Part shown: one piece after another, positions 52,312-63,193 of the stretch
Position numbering within the stretch: the first letter of the stretch is position 1
How the letters are laid out: every line of letters starts with the position of its first letter
Source of the DNA: Cordylochernes scorpioides
Lineage: Eukaryota; Arthropoda; Arachnida; Pseudoscorpiones; Chernetidae
Direction: 5' to 3'
Assembly (NCBI GenBank): GCA_030710605.1
Contig: CP092875.1
Coordinates: forward strand, 69,247,529-69,311,528
Length of the DNA stretch: 64,000 nucleotides
Made by a program: the position numbers and the translations under genes
The notes under the pieces: generated by a model
The model's database searches: none
Told to the model about the DNA's origin: nothing
Seen by the model: the letters and a program-made list of their open reading frames with translations, nothing else

Positions 52312-52714
52312 GATCATCTTTATGGCTGACAAAGTAAAATAACGCCCCTCGAAGCGAAGGCTTCTGCATGTTCATCCAGTACAGAAACGTCTTTTCGCAG
52401 GTCAATGGAGGCAAATGTTCACGTTGTGAATCAGTGAAGAAATCGGTGGACGATCTCGCCGCGAATTGTGGTCACCCTCTCTCATACGACTGTCACGTTG
52501 TTTGTGTGTTTAGGTTTTGATAATTTATGTTATTTTTTTAACACATGCGTAGTGGAGCTTACTATATAATGGGCCTCTTAAGCAGTAGCTTCTGTGAAGG
52601 CCTTCTCAATATGTTTGTTATTTATTGGTAAAACTGTATGAAGAATTGTATTCAAATATATGTTTAAAAAACGTATAAAAATGTTTAAATTTAACAAGTT
52701 AGTGTGTGTTACAG
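52312..52714. other. Unidentified stretch with a coding-like minus frame reaching the gap
   Basis: The minus strand of 52414-52312 reads PPLTCEKTFLYWMNMQKPSL and on into the gap with good codon texture. A GC-richer patch covers 52330-52500. The family is not recognised. It could be a mobile element cut by the gap. 52500-52714 is AT-rich and ends in the acceptor of the CUB exon. Confidence 0.3.
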
Positions 52715-52839
52715 CCGATCCATGCAAGGGACGCCCAGCAACGATCACCCAGAATAACACGGTGATACAGAAATGGATCCGGGAAGTGTCCAAAAATATT
52801 GTGGTGTGTTTCTGGACAATCCTGATTCCACTTGCTCAT
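52715..52839 (+). CDS. Protease copy 2 exon: first half of CUB domain
   Basis: Acceptor gtgtgttacag, donor gtaagttgg. Two leading bases, then [17 protein letters not shown] and [15 protein letters not shown]. The two Cys and C-x-W-x-I match the first CUB disulfide and strand pattern. It ends in phase 0, matching the phase-0 start of 54881. Confidence 0.7.
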
Positions 52840-55800
52840 GTAAGTTGGCCCACGGCAACGATTGGCTTCAAAATGATATATTTCACATATCTTCCAATTA
52901 GTTAGAGCCGATACTTTATAAGATCATACCCTTCTATTAAATTGTGCACTGCTCCTATTTGCTACCACCCCATATTTTGTAAATATGCTATATCTTTATT
53001 AATATAACCTGTACACTCTTATTTGTATTTAAACTCAAAATGGTGACGTCAAAATAAAAACTTCAAGAGTGGTCAGCTGGGGACAGCTGCGGGCCAGAGG
53101 GGAAGAAAATAGACGACGCCAAGATGGGGTTCCCCTCCAGGGCTGTTCATAGACGACCCCTCCCGGGGTTAGGGAGACAGTTTTAGCTGAGAGGGTCAGG
53201 GCAGTGTGTGCTACAGTGCTTCCATCGGCAGACCGCTGCTGTCTCTCTCTCTCCATGTCTCGGTGTTAGGAATCCAGGTTTGTGTCATGGCCTCTACCTC
53301 TGTCCCGTGGGCTGTCCCCGACCACTCTCGGTGCTAACATCTAGCCCTGCCTCTGCTTCTTGTTGTCCACGTGTGAGAAGAACATCAAGACTCGCCTCAC
53401 GTACACAACTGCCAGTTTATCCATACGTCGACAGGATCATTTGTAACAATATTACACACATATATATATGAAAAAAAATATGGAATATGGAATATGGAAA
53501 GTAGATCGGGGAGGAAAGAGAGAAGGTCCGAAGACAATCCCAGGAACAACTGGTGTCGAGACCACCTCCGTGTGAACTGTCTCTTGATCATCACACCCAG
53601 CCGCTTTTTAGCTGCTTTAAGTAAGATAATTCCCCTAAGGGGGAGTGGAAGTGAAGACTTGACACTTGTTTACCAAAGTGGTTGTTTTAACCCGGCTATC
53701 TTACCTCTTTTCTTGTATTCTCACACAATTATCTTATTTTTATATTTCCACATATTATGATATTAATAAATATCGTATTTTATATGTTGTATATTGTATA
53801 TTGTTGCAGCTTTGCAGGGTCGTCGACCTTGGTTTCTTCCTTCTTGGTGTTATACACGTTTCCCGAGCGGGTTTCCATATTCAAAGCAAATAAATAAAAG
53901 TAAATAAATAAAATTAAATAAAAATAAATTACCTTTTCAAGTTATTGCGTTTATTTATTCTTGTCTTCCTCGTAGGTCGCGATCCGCAGTCTTCCTCTAG
54001 GTCCTCTCTCGCTCCAATAAGCAATAAAGATATATGTACAATAAAATATTACAAAAGGAATGAAACTATAAAAAGGAATGATGATAATATAAATAAGCTG
54101 TTTTAAATAAAAATAAATAGATATGTAATTTAAATTTTAAATATATTAAAAATAAGATTATAAATAATTTTTAAAATACGCGTATTAATCATGATGCAAC
54201 AATATTGAAACAGAAAATCCATGTGTAACTACAAAATAAGGCCAGTAAAACACGGGAGAGAAAGGGTCAGTTAGCCGGGAATATAGTATAACAGTTCGTA
54301 ACTCTTGCTCAAGTAAACAAGAGAGATTTGCAAACATATTTTATCTGATCTGTTTTCTTTAAAGATAATATATCAGTGATATATTTTTACTTTACTCTGT
54401 TTCGATTTGAGAGAAGCGAAGGTATATCATCATCAATTAAAGACTTTGTTTATAATGTGTATGTGTGTAAGAATTGTGAAATAATAAAATAATTATAGTA
54501 GCATAAAATTTCGCATCTTTTATTTTTCTTTTAAAGATATCTAAATATATAAAGTGCAATTTCTTATAAAATATAACATAACATTCAGTATTAATCTTCA
54601 CCCTATAATAGAAACTTATCAACATTGGTCGTGGTAGTCCCTGATTAGACGCGAACGTCCTTCCTATCCGACTTCACCATTATGATATAAGCTGGGTGGC
54701 TCCGAGCCCAGAAACAAGCAGGATAGGAATGTAGTTAGATCGTCATGCTGTCTTGACTTGTCCTGATCGTCTCTAGCCTCCAAAAAGAACTGTAGCATGT
54801 ATGTTTATTTAGTCTTTGCGAGGCTCTACTGTATTTAGCATGTAAAAACCAAGGCTTATACAGATGTGTGGGTGTTTCAGACCTTACGTATCAATATCCG
54901 ATTCAAGCTGGGGGACCGCGTGCGCTGTTCGCTCAACTCCCTGTTGCTGTTTTCCAACACTGGAGATATTGATTTATCATGCCTCAAAAAAAATTCAAAG
55001 ATTCTTTACTTCGAAACCATCCTCCACATAAGGTTAGATGTGAACGGAGACCGTGTAGGCGAAGGCTTTAGAGCCGTTTTGACTTTCATTCCACCAAGTA
55101 AGTTCCTTCACATCTACCTGTAGTTTTACCATGTGAGGATGTCTTATATATTCCTTTATATCATGTTAAATCGCAAAATCTAACGCCGAAATGAATAAAA
55201 ACGATTATTGGCAGGTTTATATATATATTTTTATTTTTATTTACAAACAAAACGAATGGTAAATAAAATCTAAAAATGATCAGAATGCTAGGGAAAAGTA
55301 ACAACATTGATATACACTGAAAGTGGCGTCATTTGTCAGCCAAAATTTGAAAAAAAAAATGCTATATATTCTCAGGAGAAAATATAAGATCGTTCTTACC
55401 CTAGGTTCTACACTGAAATATTTTATCGATTAGATGAATCTAACTGCCCATAAGAAAGATAGTGGAAGAACTTAAGCGATACAAGGCATGTTTTTTGATG
55501 TCTAGGAGTGGGGCATGTGGGATACCGCTGTACAAGAAACATAAAATGTAGGATTTGTAAACAGAATCATAACACCTTTTTGTACCTCGGGGAGGAAGAG
55601 GAAAACATCAGGATGAGGTTAAAACACTTTTAAAATGTGACAAGGAGGAAGATTCATCAAGGCAGGGGAATAAAGATATCTCCTTCGATGAGATGCGTGT
55701 CAGAACGGCGGTACCCAACGCTGTCTTGGCTACTGCTTTGTTCCGCATCGTTAACCAAAGAGGAGAAAGGGTTGCCGTTTGAGCTCTGTTAGATCAAGGT

Positions 55801-58764
55801 TCCCAAACCTCTTTCATTCGTTGGGACGGACATGTAATTGCCTCCATGCCACAGATAGAAACAAGACCCACCTAGCTTCATAGGAGTTGTAAAAATTCCA
55901 GAATCGTATCATTAAAGCAGCACAACTCCTTTATTTCCTCGAAGAAATGAAGAACTTGTTAAAACTAGGCATCGTTGGAAACAAAAGTAAAATCCATATG
56001 TTAACTCCATTTTCTGATGATTCAATAATCATAAGAGTAGGTGGCAGACTCAAATGGACCTCCATTCTATCAAATGATCAAAAACATCCGATCTTATTGC
56101 CAGCTAAAAGAAGACTTACCCAATTGATTATTAAAGATGCACATGTAAACCCTTTACACAGAAGTGTCAATCTGAAGCATAGAGTATTAGTAAGAAAATA
56201 TTGGAGAATGGCTGCTAAAAATAAAATTAAAATGTGCATACGAGAGTTCACACTTGCTGTCTCTACATCAGTACAAATCAAAACCAATTAATGAGCGACT
56301 TGCCAAAAGAGCGACTGAATTCAAACAAGCCTTTTATAATGAGTGTAGTAGACTATACTGGACCAGTTACTAAGCGCCTTTCCAAAGGTCGGGGACGTAA
56401 AGTGGAGAAAGGATACATCTGTTTGTTTGTGTGCTTCGTGACCCAGGCAATACATATGGAGCTGGTCACGGATGCTTAAACCCCCACCTTCATAGCAGCT
56501 TTCAACATGTTTGTTGAACGCCAAGAATCTTTTCTTTTGTTTTCACCTATACAATGATAACGGAACTAATTTTGTCAGAGCCTCAAGGCAATTGAGCTCA
56601 AGTTTCTACCTTGCTCTAGATCAACTGGAAGATCTGGCTTCCATCTTGGCAAATGATAGTACGGAATGGAAGTTTATTCCTCCAGGAGTTCATCATTTTG
56701 GTAGTCTATGGGAAGCATGAGTTAAAAGGCTCAAGTACCATCTGCGGCTTATCATAATAAGAAATGACAGTAATAGTACAGATTGAATCATGCTTGAATT
56801 CACGGTCATTGTATCCAGAGATCCAAACCACCAACAAGCCCTGTCTCCCGGACATTTTTTGATTACTACTTCTACCTATTGTTTTCTGGAGAAAAAATTG
56901 TTAACTAAAAGGGAGTATCTTTTTTCAAGATGGCTACTAGTCCAGAGGTAGTGCAGTACCTGTGGAGGATATGGTCCAGCGAGTATATCAACGGTGTGCA
57001 ACAACAGAATTTATGGAAGAACGCAGTGGTGTTATTAAATGAGGTCAGATTGCCTCTGGCTAAGTGACAGTCAATCTTTCATATTTATATTTCTCGAATA
57101 TTAAACAAATATTTTATTCATTTATAAAAAAGGCATATATTGGATTAAAGTATCATTTATTTTACTAATATTTCCGTTGGCTGAACGCCAACCTTTATCA
57201 AGGTATTAGAACTTATTAATGTATGTCAACAACAAACTCAGCGCCACATAACGTCAATAGAATTTTTTTTTAAAACTTAATTCTATTGACGTTATGTGGC
57301 GCTGAGTTTGTTGTTGACACACATTAATATGTTATAATACCTTGATAAAGGTTGGCTGTAAAATAAATAATATTTTGATCCGATATATGCCTTTTTAATT
57401 AAAGATGTATTTATGGATTGCTCTATTTTCAAAACAATATTTTATTCAAAGTAGCTCAACAACATTGCGAAAAAATGCCTTATATAAACCCTTCCTTTAA
57501 ATTTAGATGGCAATATATTAATACACATCGGTATGAAAAATAACTAAGATTTTTGTGTTTGAATCTTAGCTTATAGTTTGAAGTGGATTGTAGAGATGAA
57601 GGTTCAATTGTCTTTGTGCTGCAGAGCCTTGTTCCCAGTTTCCATGTGAAAACGGCCGATGTGTGCCATGGAGTAAGCGCTGCGACATGCACGACGACTG
57701 CAAGGATGGCTCAGATGAGAAGAACTGTCCTCGTAAGTCTTCTGGAATTCGGGTAGCTAGGACCTGATGGTATCCGATTGTCATCTAACGAATATTTCTT
57801 CAGATAAATCCAAGCCTCAATCCCAGATTTGTGACCTCTTCTTAATCTCCAAACTGCATTCTATTTTTGCCATTCTGCATATTATCCTTTGAAAAGAGTT
57901 ATAGTATGAATCCATATAGTGAGGATGTTCTCATTCATTTTCTCATATCCAGAGAATTTGTAGGTTTTTTTATACTTTGCCATGCCACACGCTATATTTC
58001 AAGTCATTCAGTCTACTTTAATATACAGATGGAGAAGAGTAAGATATCAGTGTTGACAAAGGTGTGTGTCCAGCCTTCAACGAAAGAAATTTAAAGTGCG
58101 GAGATCCGGTGGTGGACGGAAGAAAACACTATACAAAGATTGTTGGTGGGAAGATAGCCCACCCTCTGGCTTGGCCTTGGATGGCGCAATTTAAATTTCG
58201 GGGGTTACATTTATGTGGAGGCAGTTTGATTCATCACCGGTGGGTCCTCACGGCGAATCATTGCATCCTCACCGAGTAAGTTTCTTCCGCAACCACTCCC
58301 TGCCCTAGTTCTAGTTGGATATAAAAACCTACTTTAATCGTTTTTCAATGGCGAGGTGATTGGATAAGCTTTCTTCAACCCGCTGAAGGGAAAAGAGCTT
58401 TAACATAAAAAATATTATTTTTCAGCCCTTGGCTTAGAATTGATATTCGATGCGATCTTATAACATTGTAAGAATGTATTGTAAAATTGTAAAAAGCTCT
58501 ACTTTAATCGTTTTTCAATTGTGGGGTGATTGGATCAAATCGGTTAAAAAAGTGTTTTTAGCATAAAAAAAACTTTACGAAAAACTAAGTAGGGTTGTGA
58601 AGAAACTATTTAACTCACTATTTCGTACTTTTAAAGATAATTTGGCTTTGTTGTTTGTCAGGTTTTGGAAGGATTGGGTTGTATACTTCGGCAAGTACAA
58701 TAGAGAGAACAGAAATTCTCAGATGAGCATGCGACAAATACGTAGGATCGTTCGACCTCCAAAG
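52715..58764 (+). CDS. Protease copy 2 (CUB-LDLa-trypsin), exons 52715-52839, 54881-55097, 57625-57732, 58044-58275, 58662-58764; continues past the window
   Basis: Five exons join in frame (phases 1,0,1,1,2,0 at successive boundaries), giving a CUB domain over two exons, one LDLa module, a pro-region and the first half of an S1 domain. The likely role is a secreted, zymogen-type trypsin-like protease whose CUB and LDLa modules bind partners. The next exon, by alignment with copy 1, should begin about 50 bp after base 64000. The signal peptide exon was not found. A caution is the acceptor of the fourth exon: the better-looking acceptor at 58028 would give an in-frame TAA at 58040, while one at 58043 keeps the frame. 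If only 58028 is used, copy 2 is a pseudogene. Confidence 0.8.
52840..54880 (+). other. Intron with GC-richer retroelement-like blocks
   Basis: 53030-53430 is GC-rich ('gacgacccctcccggggtta') and 53600-53900 has LTR-like texture with AATAAA. No protein motif is identified and boundaries are not clear. The rest is AT-rich, ending in the acceptor gtgggtgtttcag. Confidence 0.4.
54881..55097 (+). CDS. Protease copy 2 exon: second half of CUB domain
   Basis: Encodes [16 protein letters not shown], then [29 protein letters not shown] and ends TFIPP plus one base. C-x-S/LxxxF, IRLDVNG and GEGF-x-A-x-x-x-F are standard CUB strands. Donor gtaagttcc. Phase 1 end matches the LDLa exon. Confidence 0.85.
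55098..55429 (+). other. Intron, AT-rich
   Basis: No feature seen before the BEL remnant. Confidence 0.4.
55430..57075 (+). pseudogene. BEL/Pao LTR retrotransposon remnant, RT deleted
   Basis: In order: a zinc-knuckle pair near 55485-55590 ([23 protein letters not shown], frame-broken), an aspartic protease trace near 55790 ([12 protein letters not shown], with TGA just before it), then directly integrase. The integrase zinc/linker part is 55947-56291 ([27 protein letters not shown]), the core 56320-56720 ([54 protein letters not shown]), and a C-terminal trace near 56850 (SPGHFLI) to about 57060. RT and RNase H are missing, as are LTRs. Confidence 0.8.
57125..57440. repeat. Foldback element, long-arm member
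   Basis: Palindrome with arms of about 130-150 bp. The outer part is the 27252 family ('ccttgataaaggttggc', 'aaggcatatat'), the inner arms 'ctattgacgttatgtggcgc' meet at a T/A-rich loop near 57265. One arm lacks about 20 bp of the family core. Confidence 0.8.
57625..57732 (+). CDS. Protease copy 2 exon: LDL-receptor class A module
   Basis: 108 bp with phase 1 on both sides, the usual form of a shuffled LDLa exon. It encodes [19 protein letters not shown] and then [16 protein letters not shown]: all six Cys and the acidic calcium-binding DCxDGSDE motif are present. Acceptor tgtgctgcag, donor gtaagt. Confidence 0.95.
57733..58043 (+). other. Intron between LDLa and His exons
   Basis: Short intron with no gene. 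Its 3' end is ambiguous: a tract plus acceptor at 58028 leads to an in-frame stop, so 58043 is preferred. Confidence 0.5.
58044..58275 (+). CDS. Protease copy 2 exon: pro-region, activation site and catalytic His
   Basis: After the activation-peptide Cys (LKCGDP), which normally bonds to CIPDD in the next-but-one exon, the cleavage site follows HYTK with [15 protein letters not shown] as the new N-terminus. Then comes [20 protein letters not shown] with the catalytic His at 58259-58261. TANHC replaces the common TAAHC. Activation after Lys suggests a trypsin-like activator. It ends in phase 2 at donor gtaagtttc. Confidence 0.92.
58276..58661 (+). other. Intron, tandem repeat units paralogous to 1-842
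   Basis: Two units, as in copy 1 but without the SINE and with one unit fewer. Ends in acceptor ttgtttgtcag. Confidence 0.75.
58662..58764 (+). CDS. Protease copy 2 exon after the catalytic His
   Basis: 103 bp, same as 843-945 with one amino-acid change noted (FWKDW for FWRDW) and otherwise the same protein over the exon. Donor gtaggt. The strong protein conservation, against indel-rich flanks, argues that both copies have been under selection or duplicated recently. Confidence 0.88.
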
Positions 58765-59287
58765 GTAGGTGTTCTCTCTCTCTATTCATACTTAGAACAC
58801 TTTAAAACATTGGAGTACTGATGTATATAGTTGTATATAATATGATGCACTAGCGCGCCATCTGTTATCAAAATTCGAAACTATTTTAAAGGTGTAAGAT
58901 TCTTTTTGAAATTAAACAATTTCTACTGTCCTTACTGCAATGGAAAAATTGGAAAATGGAAAAGGCCCTCCCATTAATTTTACCATTGCAGTAAGGGCAG
59001 TAGAAATTGTTTAATTTCAAAAAGAATCTTACGCCTTTAAAATAGTTTCAAATATAGTTGTTTAATTGTTTTGTATAATATATCATTTATAAATTAATCT
59101 TATAATTTAGTCTGTGAAAATAAAAATATTGGACTGGTGACCAAACAAACTGTAAATAGATGGCTTAATGTTATGTAGTTAAGATATATAATTAATTGTG
59201 ATGGTAATTTTGATCTTCGTTGAATAAAATTAATATATTTAAAATGTGTTTTAAACTTTAATAGCAAGAACTAAACAGGTACTTAAA
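58765..59287 (+). repeat. Intron of copy 2 with a palindromic element (58865-59045)
   Basis: Arms of about 75 bp ('cgaaactattttaaaggtgt' and inverse) with a short loop, containing the 'ctactgtccttactgc' motif of the dispersed family. 59050-59287 is intron shared with 1306-1487 and 12913-12967. Confidence 0.7.
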
Positions 59288-59289
59288 TA

Positions 59290-61284
59290 CAGTGTACTCC
59301 GCTTATAACGAAGTCGCATTATCCATGACAATCACTTTGTTATATCCGAAGTTTGTTATATCCGCAGTTGAAAAAAAAATGTTTTGTACCAATAATTTTA
59401 TTTACTATTCAACTCAAAAGAGCAACACAAAGATCAATAACAACCTCATCAGGTGTTTTTGGAGAAGTAGTTTGTGATTTTCTTTTGACATTTAGAAGTC
59501 AGTAACAAGTGCTGAACACTCTTTTCGATGTTGTCCAAGTCTGACAGATGCCTATGAAGAGACTTGGACACATCCTGACATTGAAGAAACAATCGCAGAG
59601 TTTGAATGCTCTCCAAGACCTCTTTTGGATGCGGAATGTGGACAATTGGGTCTACTTCTTCATCAACTTGGTCCGTTTCTTCTTCTTCTTTTGCTTGAAA
59701 AATGCTCTCGACAATTTCTACATCGGATAACATGGCATTTGTAACGACGTCATTGTCAGCGTCAGCATAAGAATCGAAATCCATCTCTAACGGTATTTTT
59801 AAAACTTCTTTCATGCGATCGAAGAGGCTTTGTTGCTCCCACATTTGTGTTGCAGGCTGTGGTGTATCCAATGGAGAACTGACATCGGACTTAATAATTC
59901 CACTATGATGCCAACAGTTGGAAATTGTCGCTGGAAGCACATCATTCCATGCTACAGATATAATATCCACAGCTTGCTTAAGATTGATTGTTAATGCTGT
60001 TCCAGCATCGTATGCCGTCAAATATTTCCTCATTAAACGCCGCAATTGTCAAGCAGGAGGATAATTTGTCGATGTTGTCCAGCCATCTTCTTGTCGATGT
60101 GCCGAACCCAGGATTCGAAGAGTAGTCCAGTCATCCAGGCCTTCTGATTTGCTTCGTACTGAACAGGAAGGTGCTTGATTCCTCGGAAGCATCTAGGCTG
60201 TTTCGCCTTTCCAATGACCAAAGGTTGCATCTTTTCAGAACCATCCATATTGCAGCATAGAAGGATTGTGATCCGTTCCTTACTAGCCTTTCCGCCGGTG
60301 CAAGTTTCTCCCTTAAAGTGAAGTTTCTTGTCAGGAAGAAGACGCCAGAAGAGACCGGTTTCATCGGCGTTGAAGATGTCTTTGCAAGCATAGTTACTAA
60401 TTATATTAGGCATTACATCGGTCAACCAGTTCGTCATTGTCTCACGATTGACATCAGCTGATTCTCCACAAATGTTGCGCAGCTTGATGCCATGCCTTGC
60501 CTTCCAACGCTCGATCCATCCACCACTCCCAGTAAAATCCTTTAATCCAAATTCAAGAGCCAGGGTCTTCGCCTTTTCGGAAAGCAATGGACCATTAACT
60601 GGAAGCGCTGCACTTCTTGCCTGCTTGAACCACTGCAGCAGAGCCTCATCAGCATATGTAGATCCACGTGCTCGTTTCCGACTGCTTTCTCCCGCATGCA
60701 GAGCTTGTTGGTGGATCTTCTCAGAGTTCTTTATTATGGTGCTGAGCGACGACTGTGGGATATTATGTTTCTGGGCAACATCTGTCTTTTTCTTCTTCTC
60801 CACTTCAATCTCTCTTAGGATTTGCAGCTTGACTGACAGAGATAGTGAGTTTCTTGTTTGTTTTCGTTCTCCTGCCATGGTAAACGTTAATAAAATATAA
60901 GCGTTTATTAAACAATTTAATTTTGTTTAAATAATGTAAAAAAAATACTTATAATATGTTTGAATATTTTAAAATTGTATATTATTAACTTATTTGTTGT
61001 GTATCATTAAATTTGTGTCATTCACACGTTGTAATTTGATATATATTATGCATAATATATTAGTCAATTATAATGGTAAATGAGAAAACTTCGTTATAAA
61101 CGGATAAAATAAAAATGTATACATGCAAATCACTTCGTTATAAGCGAAAATTCTTTATATCCGACTTCGCAATATCCAGAGTTCTTTTAATGGTTTAAGC
61201 CCTTCTTTTCTTTCGTGCAGACAATTTCATTCGCTATATGCGGAATTTCGCTATAACCGACTTTGTTATAAGCGGAGTACACTG
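59290..61284 (-). mobile_element. Tigger/pogo transposon, 1995 bp, TA target
   Basis: Ends CAGTGTACTCCGCTTATAAC and inverse, with TA at 59288-59289 and 61285-61286. Copy 1 intron has a single TA at about 12967 with matching flanks ('aggtacttaaataatcctct'), an exact empty site. A second inverted pair ('ttcgttataa' motifs) lies inside at 61089 and 61133. Confidence 0.95.
59449..60878 (-). pseudogene. Tigger transposase with internal deletion
   Basis: From 60878 (ATG) downward: a CENP-B-type helix-turn-helix (SLSVKLQILREIEVEKKK, VAQKHNIPQSSLSTIIK), a second DNA-binding domain (SGGWIERWKARHGIKLRNI), then DDE blocks FNADETGLFWRLLP (first Asp) and IILLLDNC (second Asp). At about 60035-60045 the frame jumps from LLLDNC to MRRLMRKYLTAYDAGT: the stretch with the third catalytic Asp is deleted and the frame shifts. 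The acidic C-terminus runs to 59449. Non-functional. Confidence 0.92.
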
Positions 61285-61286
61285 TA

Positions 61287-62254
61287 TTCCTCTTTAAAGA
61301 AAGAATTGTTGTATGCCCATGAGATTCATTCCAGTAGGCAATGCAACTGACACGAAATAATTCAAGATATTGTCTCACCTTGAGTTTAAAGTCATTCAAA
61401 AGGGTAAATTAACACATAGATTAACACAAAGTTGCAGTCTTTGAAGTAGATCAGTTTAAAACTGGGGTGCTTCCTTAAACAGACTCCTTCTAGACTATCT
61501 ATCCATATTTATTGAAAATAAAGATACTTCTCGGCCAGTAAATATTTTTATTACCTCGACGTTTCAACAAAAATTCTTTGTCCTCGTTAGGAGCACACAA
61601 AAATTAAAACATTTATCAAGGCGTTAAAAATCATACGTCGAGATAATAAAAAGATTTACTAGCCGAAGTATCTTTATTTTCAAGAACTATGAATGCTGGC
61701 CAGGCAGCCTCAATTTTTACGATATCTATCCATAGTTTTAGTTTTCACCTGGTATACACAGGTCGCCATGATTTATCTTCTCAGTTGATATACAAAGGTA
61801 TTGTGAGAGCTTCAAATTAATATGAAGCCTTAAATGAGTCTTTCCCTCACTATTTTAGTAAGTTATCATGCTTTCCTCACATATGGCCTGTCTAAAAACA
61901 AACAAATCAGGTTTTTCGTTTTCTTAGCATATAAATATATCATTAGTTCTCTCTCGTTTATACTAACATTGCGTTTTTTGTGATATTATACAAAGATGCA
62001 GAGGTACAGTAAATTGAAGAATTAGGCACAAATATTAAAAGGTTATTCATTTATGACACAATAAATACAAAAGGATTGTTGATTTGTTGAATAAATAATC
62101 AATTTTCAGGAAATGAGAGAATTTTAGCACTAATATTTCTTTTAAACATAAATCCAACTCTAGTGTTCTCACTGCGATTAAAAATATTGGGAGAGCTTCG
62201 CGGCGGTTTCACCAATTTAATGTACTAGATACCGCTTCTTAGAGCTCTAATACT
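61287..62254 (+). other. Intron of copy 2, paralogous to 12968-13905; contains a Penelope-like hairpin (61510-61690)
   Basis: No gene seen. Collinear with copy 1. The hairpin at 61510-61690 repeats the hammerhead-like motif of 13241-13285 (minus strand 61596-61553), with the same core substitution. Confidence 0.6.
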
Positions 62255-62469
62255 TGTGAGAGACATTCCTAGAAGACAGCCCGCGGCAATTTGGCATGAG
62301 GTGGCGAGAGCCAACAAGATTAGAGGGTTTGAACTGGCTACGATGCATTTTCTATTCTTCTTTGGAATCTTTTATTTACTTGTATTTTTCAAATAAATAA
62401 ATTTTTTCGGCAACAATATGAGTAAGACTTTTTATTTTAACAAGAGCCGACGACCATAGTAACCTAACA
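62255..62469. mobile_element. Solo LTR, about 215 bp
   Basis: Starts TGTGAGAGACATTCC and ends CCTAACA with AATAAATAAA inside, flanked by TACT (62251-62254, 62470-62473; possibly ATACT). Copy 1 at about 13905 has a single 'taatactgtattgg' and no insert. No internal retroelement is left, so recombination between LTRs is likely. Confidence 0.75.
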
Positions 62470-62954
62470 TACTGTATTGGACGAAGAAATGCCATTTAAA
62501 CAAACTATGCACATAAGCTTTTAGGACAGTAGAATTACATATAAAATTTGCATTAAGCAAAGCTCATCAACAAACAATAAGGAAAGGTCCAGTTAGGTAT
62601 AAACTTATATGAAAGCAATAAAATGCGCCATCTATATATATAGGAAAAAGAAACATTTGAACACAAATGTTTCTTTTATACAGTAAACCAACTTTTTTAC
62701 TGTCCTTACTGCGATAAAAATATATATATTGGGAAAGGGCTTGGCTCATCAGTGGTAAACCCTCCCAGTGGTTTCCCCAATTAAAAATTTAAGACTGCTA
62801 TTTCGAGCTTTAATATTGTATTGAACGATTCTCTCTGCTTTACATACATATATCTTATGTAATTTTGCTGTCCCAAAAGAATATGTCTATGGTTTGTTTG
62901 AAAACAATTTTTAAGATTCCACTTTTTAGTGTAGCATATATAAGCAGAGATATT
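62470..62954 (+). other. Intron of copy 2, paralogous to 13905-14297 and 15421-15515
   Basis: No gene. Contains one member of the 'cttggctcatcagtggt' family and the empty site of the Helitron at 14298-15420. Confidence 0.6.
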
Positions 62955-63184
62955 GAGATTGAAACTGATATTTTTCAAAGTCCATATATAAGGCTTATAT
63001 AAGGTTAAATACAAAATAAATATAAATATGAATGAATAAGATTATATAATTATAAATATATGAATAAATAGATATAAATATATAAAATAATTGATAAATA
63101 TACATATATATATAAATATATATACAAGTCGTCATTGGTGGCGCCCACCGCGGGAAAGACTCCGCCACCGGTGGACTACGAGAG
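62955..63184 (-). mobile_element. 230-bp retroelement-like insert with 9-bp target duplication
   Basis: Flanked by agagatatt at 62946-62954 and 63185-63193. Copy 1 lacks it. Read on the minus strand it opens with a GC-rich part ('ctctcgtagtccaccggtgg') and passes into TATA-rich repeats, like a 5'-truncated LINE tail or SINE. Family not recognised. Confidence 0.65.
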
Positions 63185-63193
63185 AGAGATATT

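Noticed and set aside
53035..53594. Frames in the GC-rich block of the CUB intron as a separate gene
   Set aside because: Short, overlapping frames on both strands without splice or domain support.
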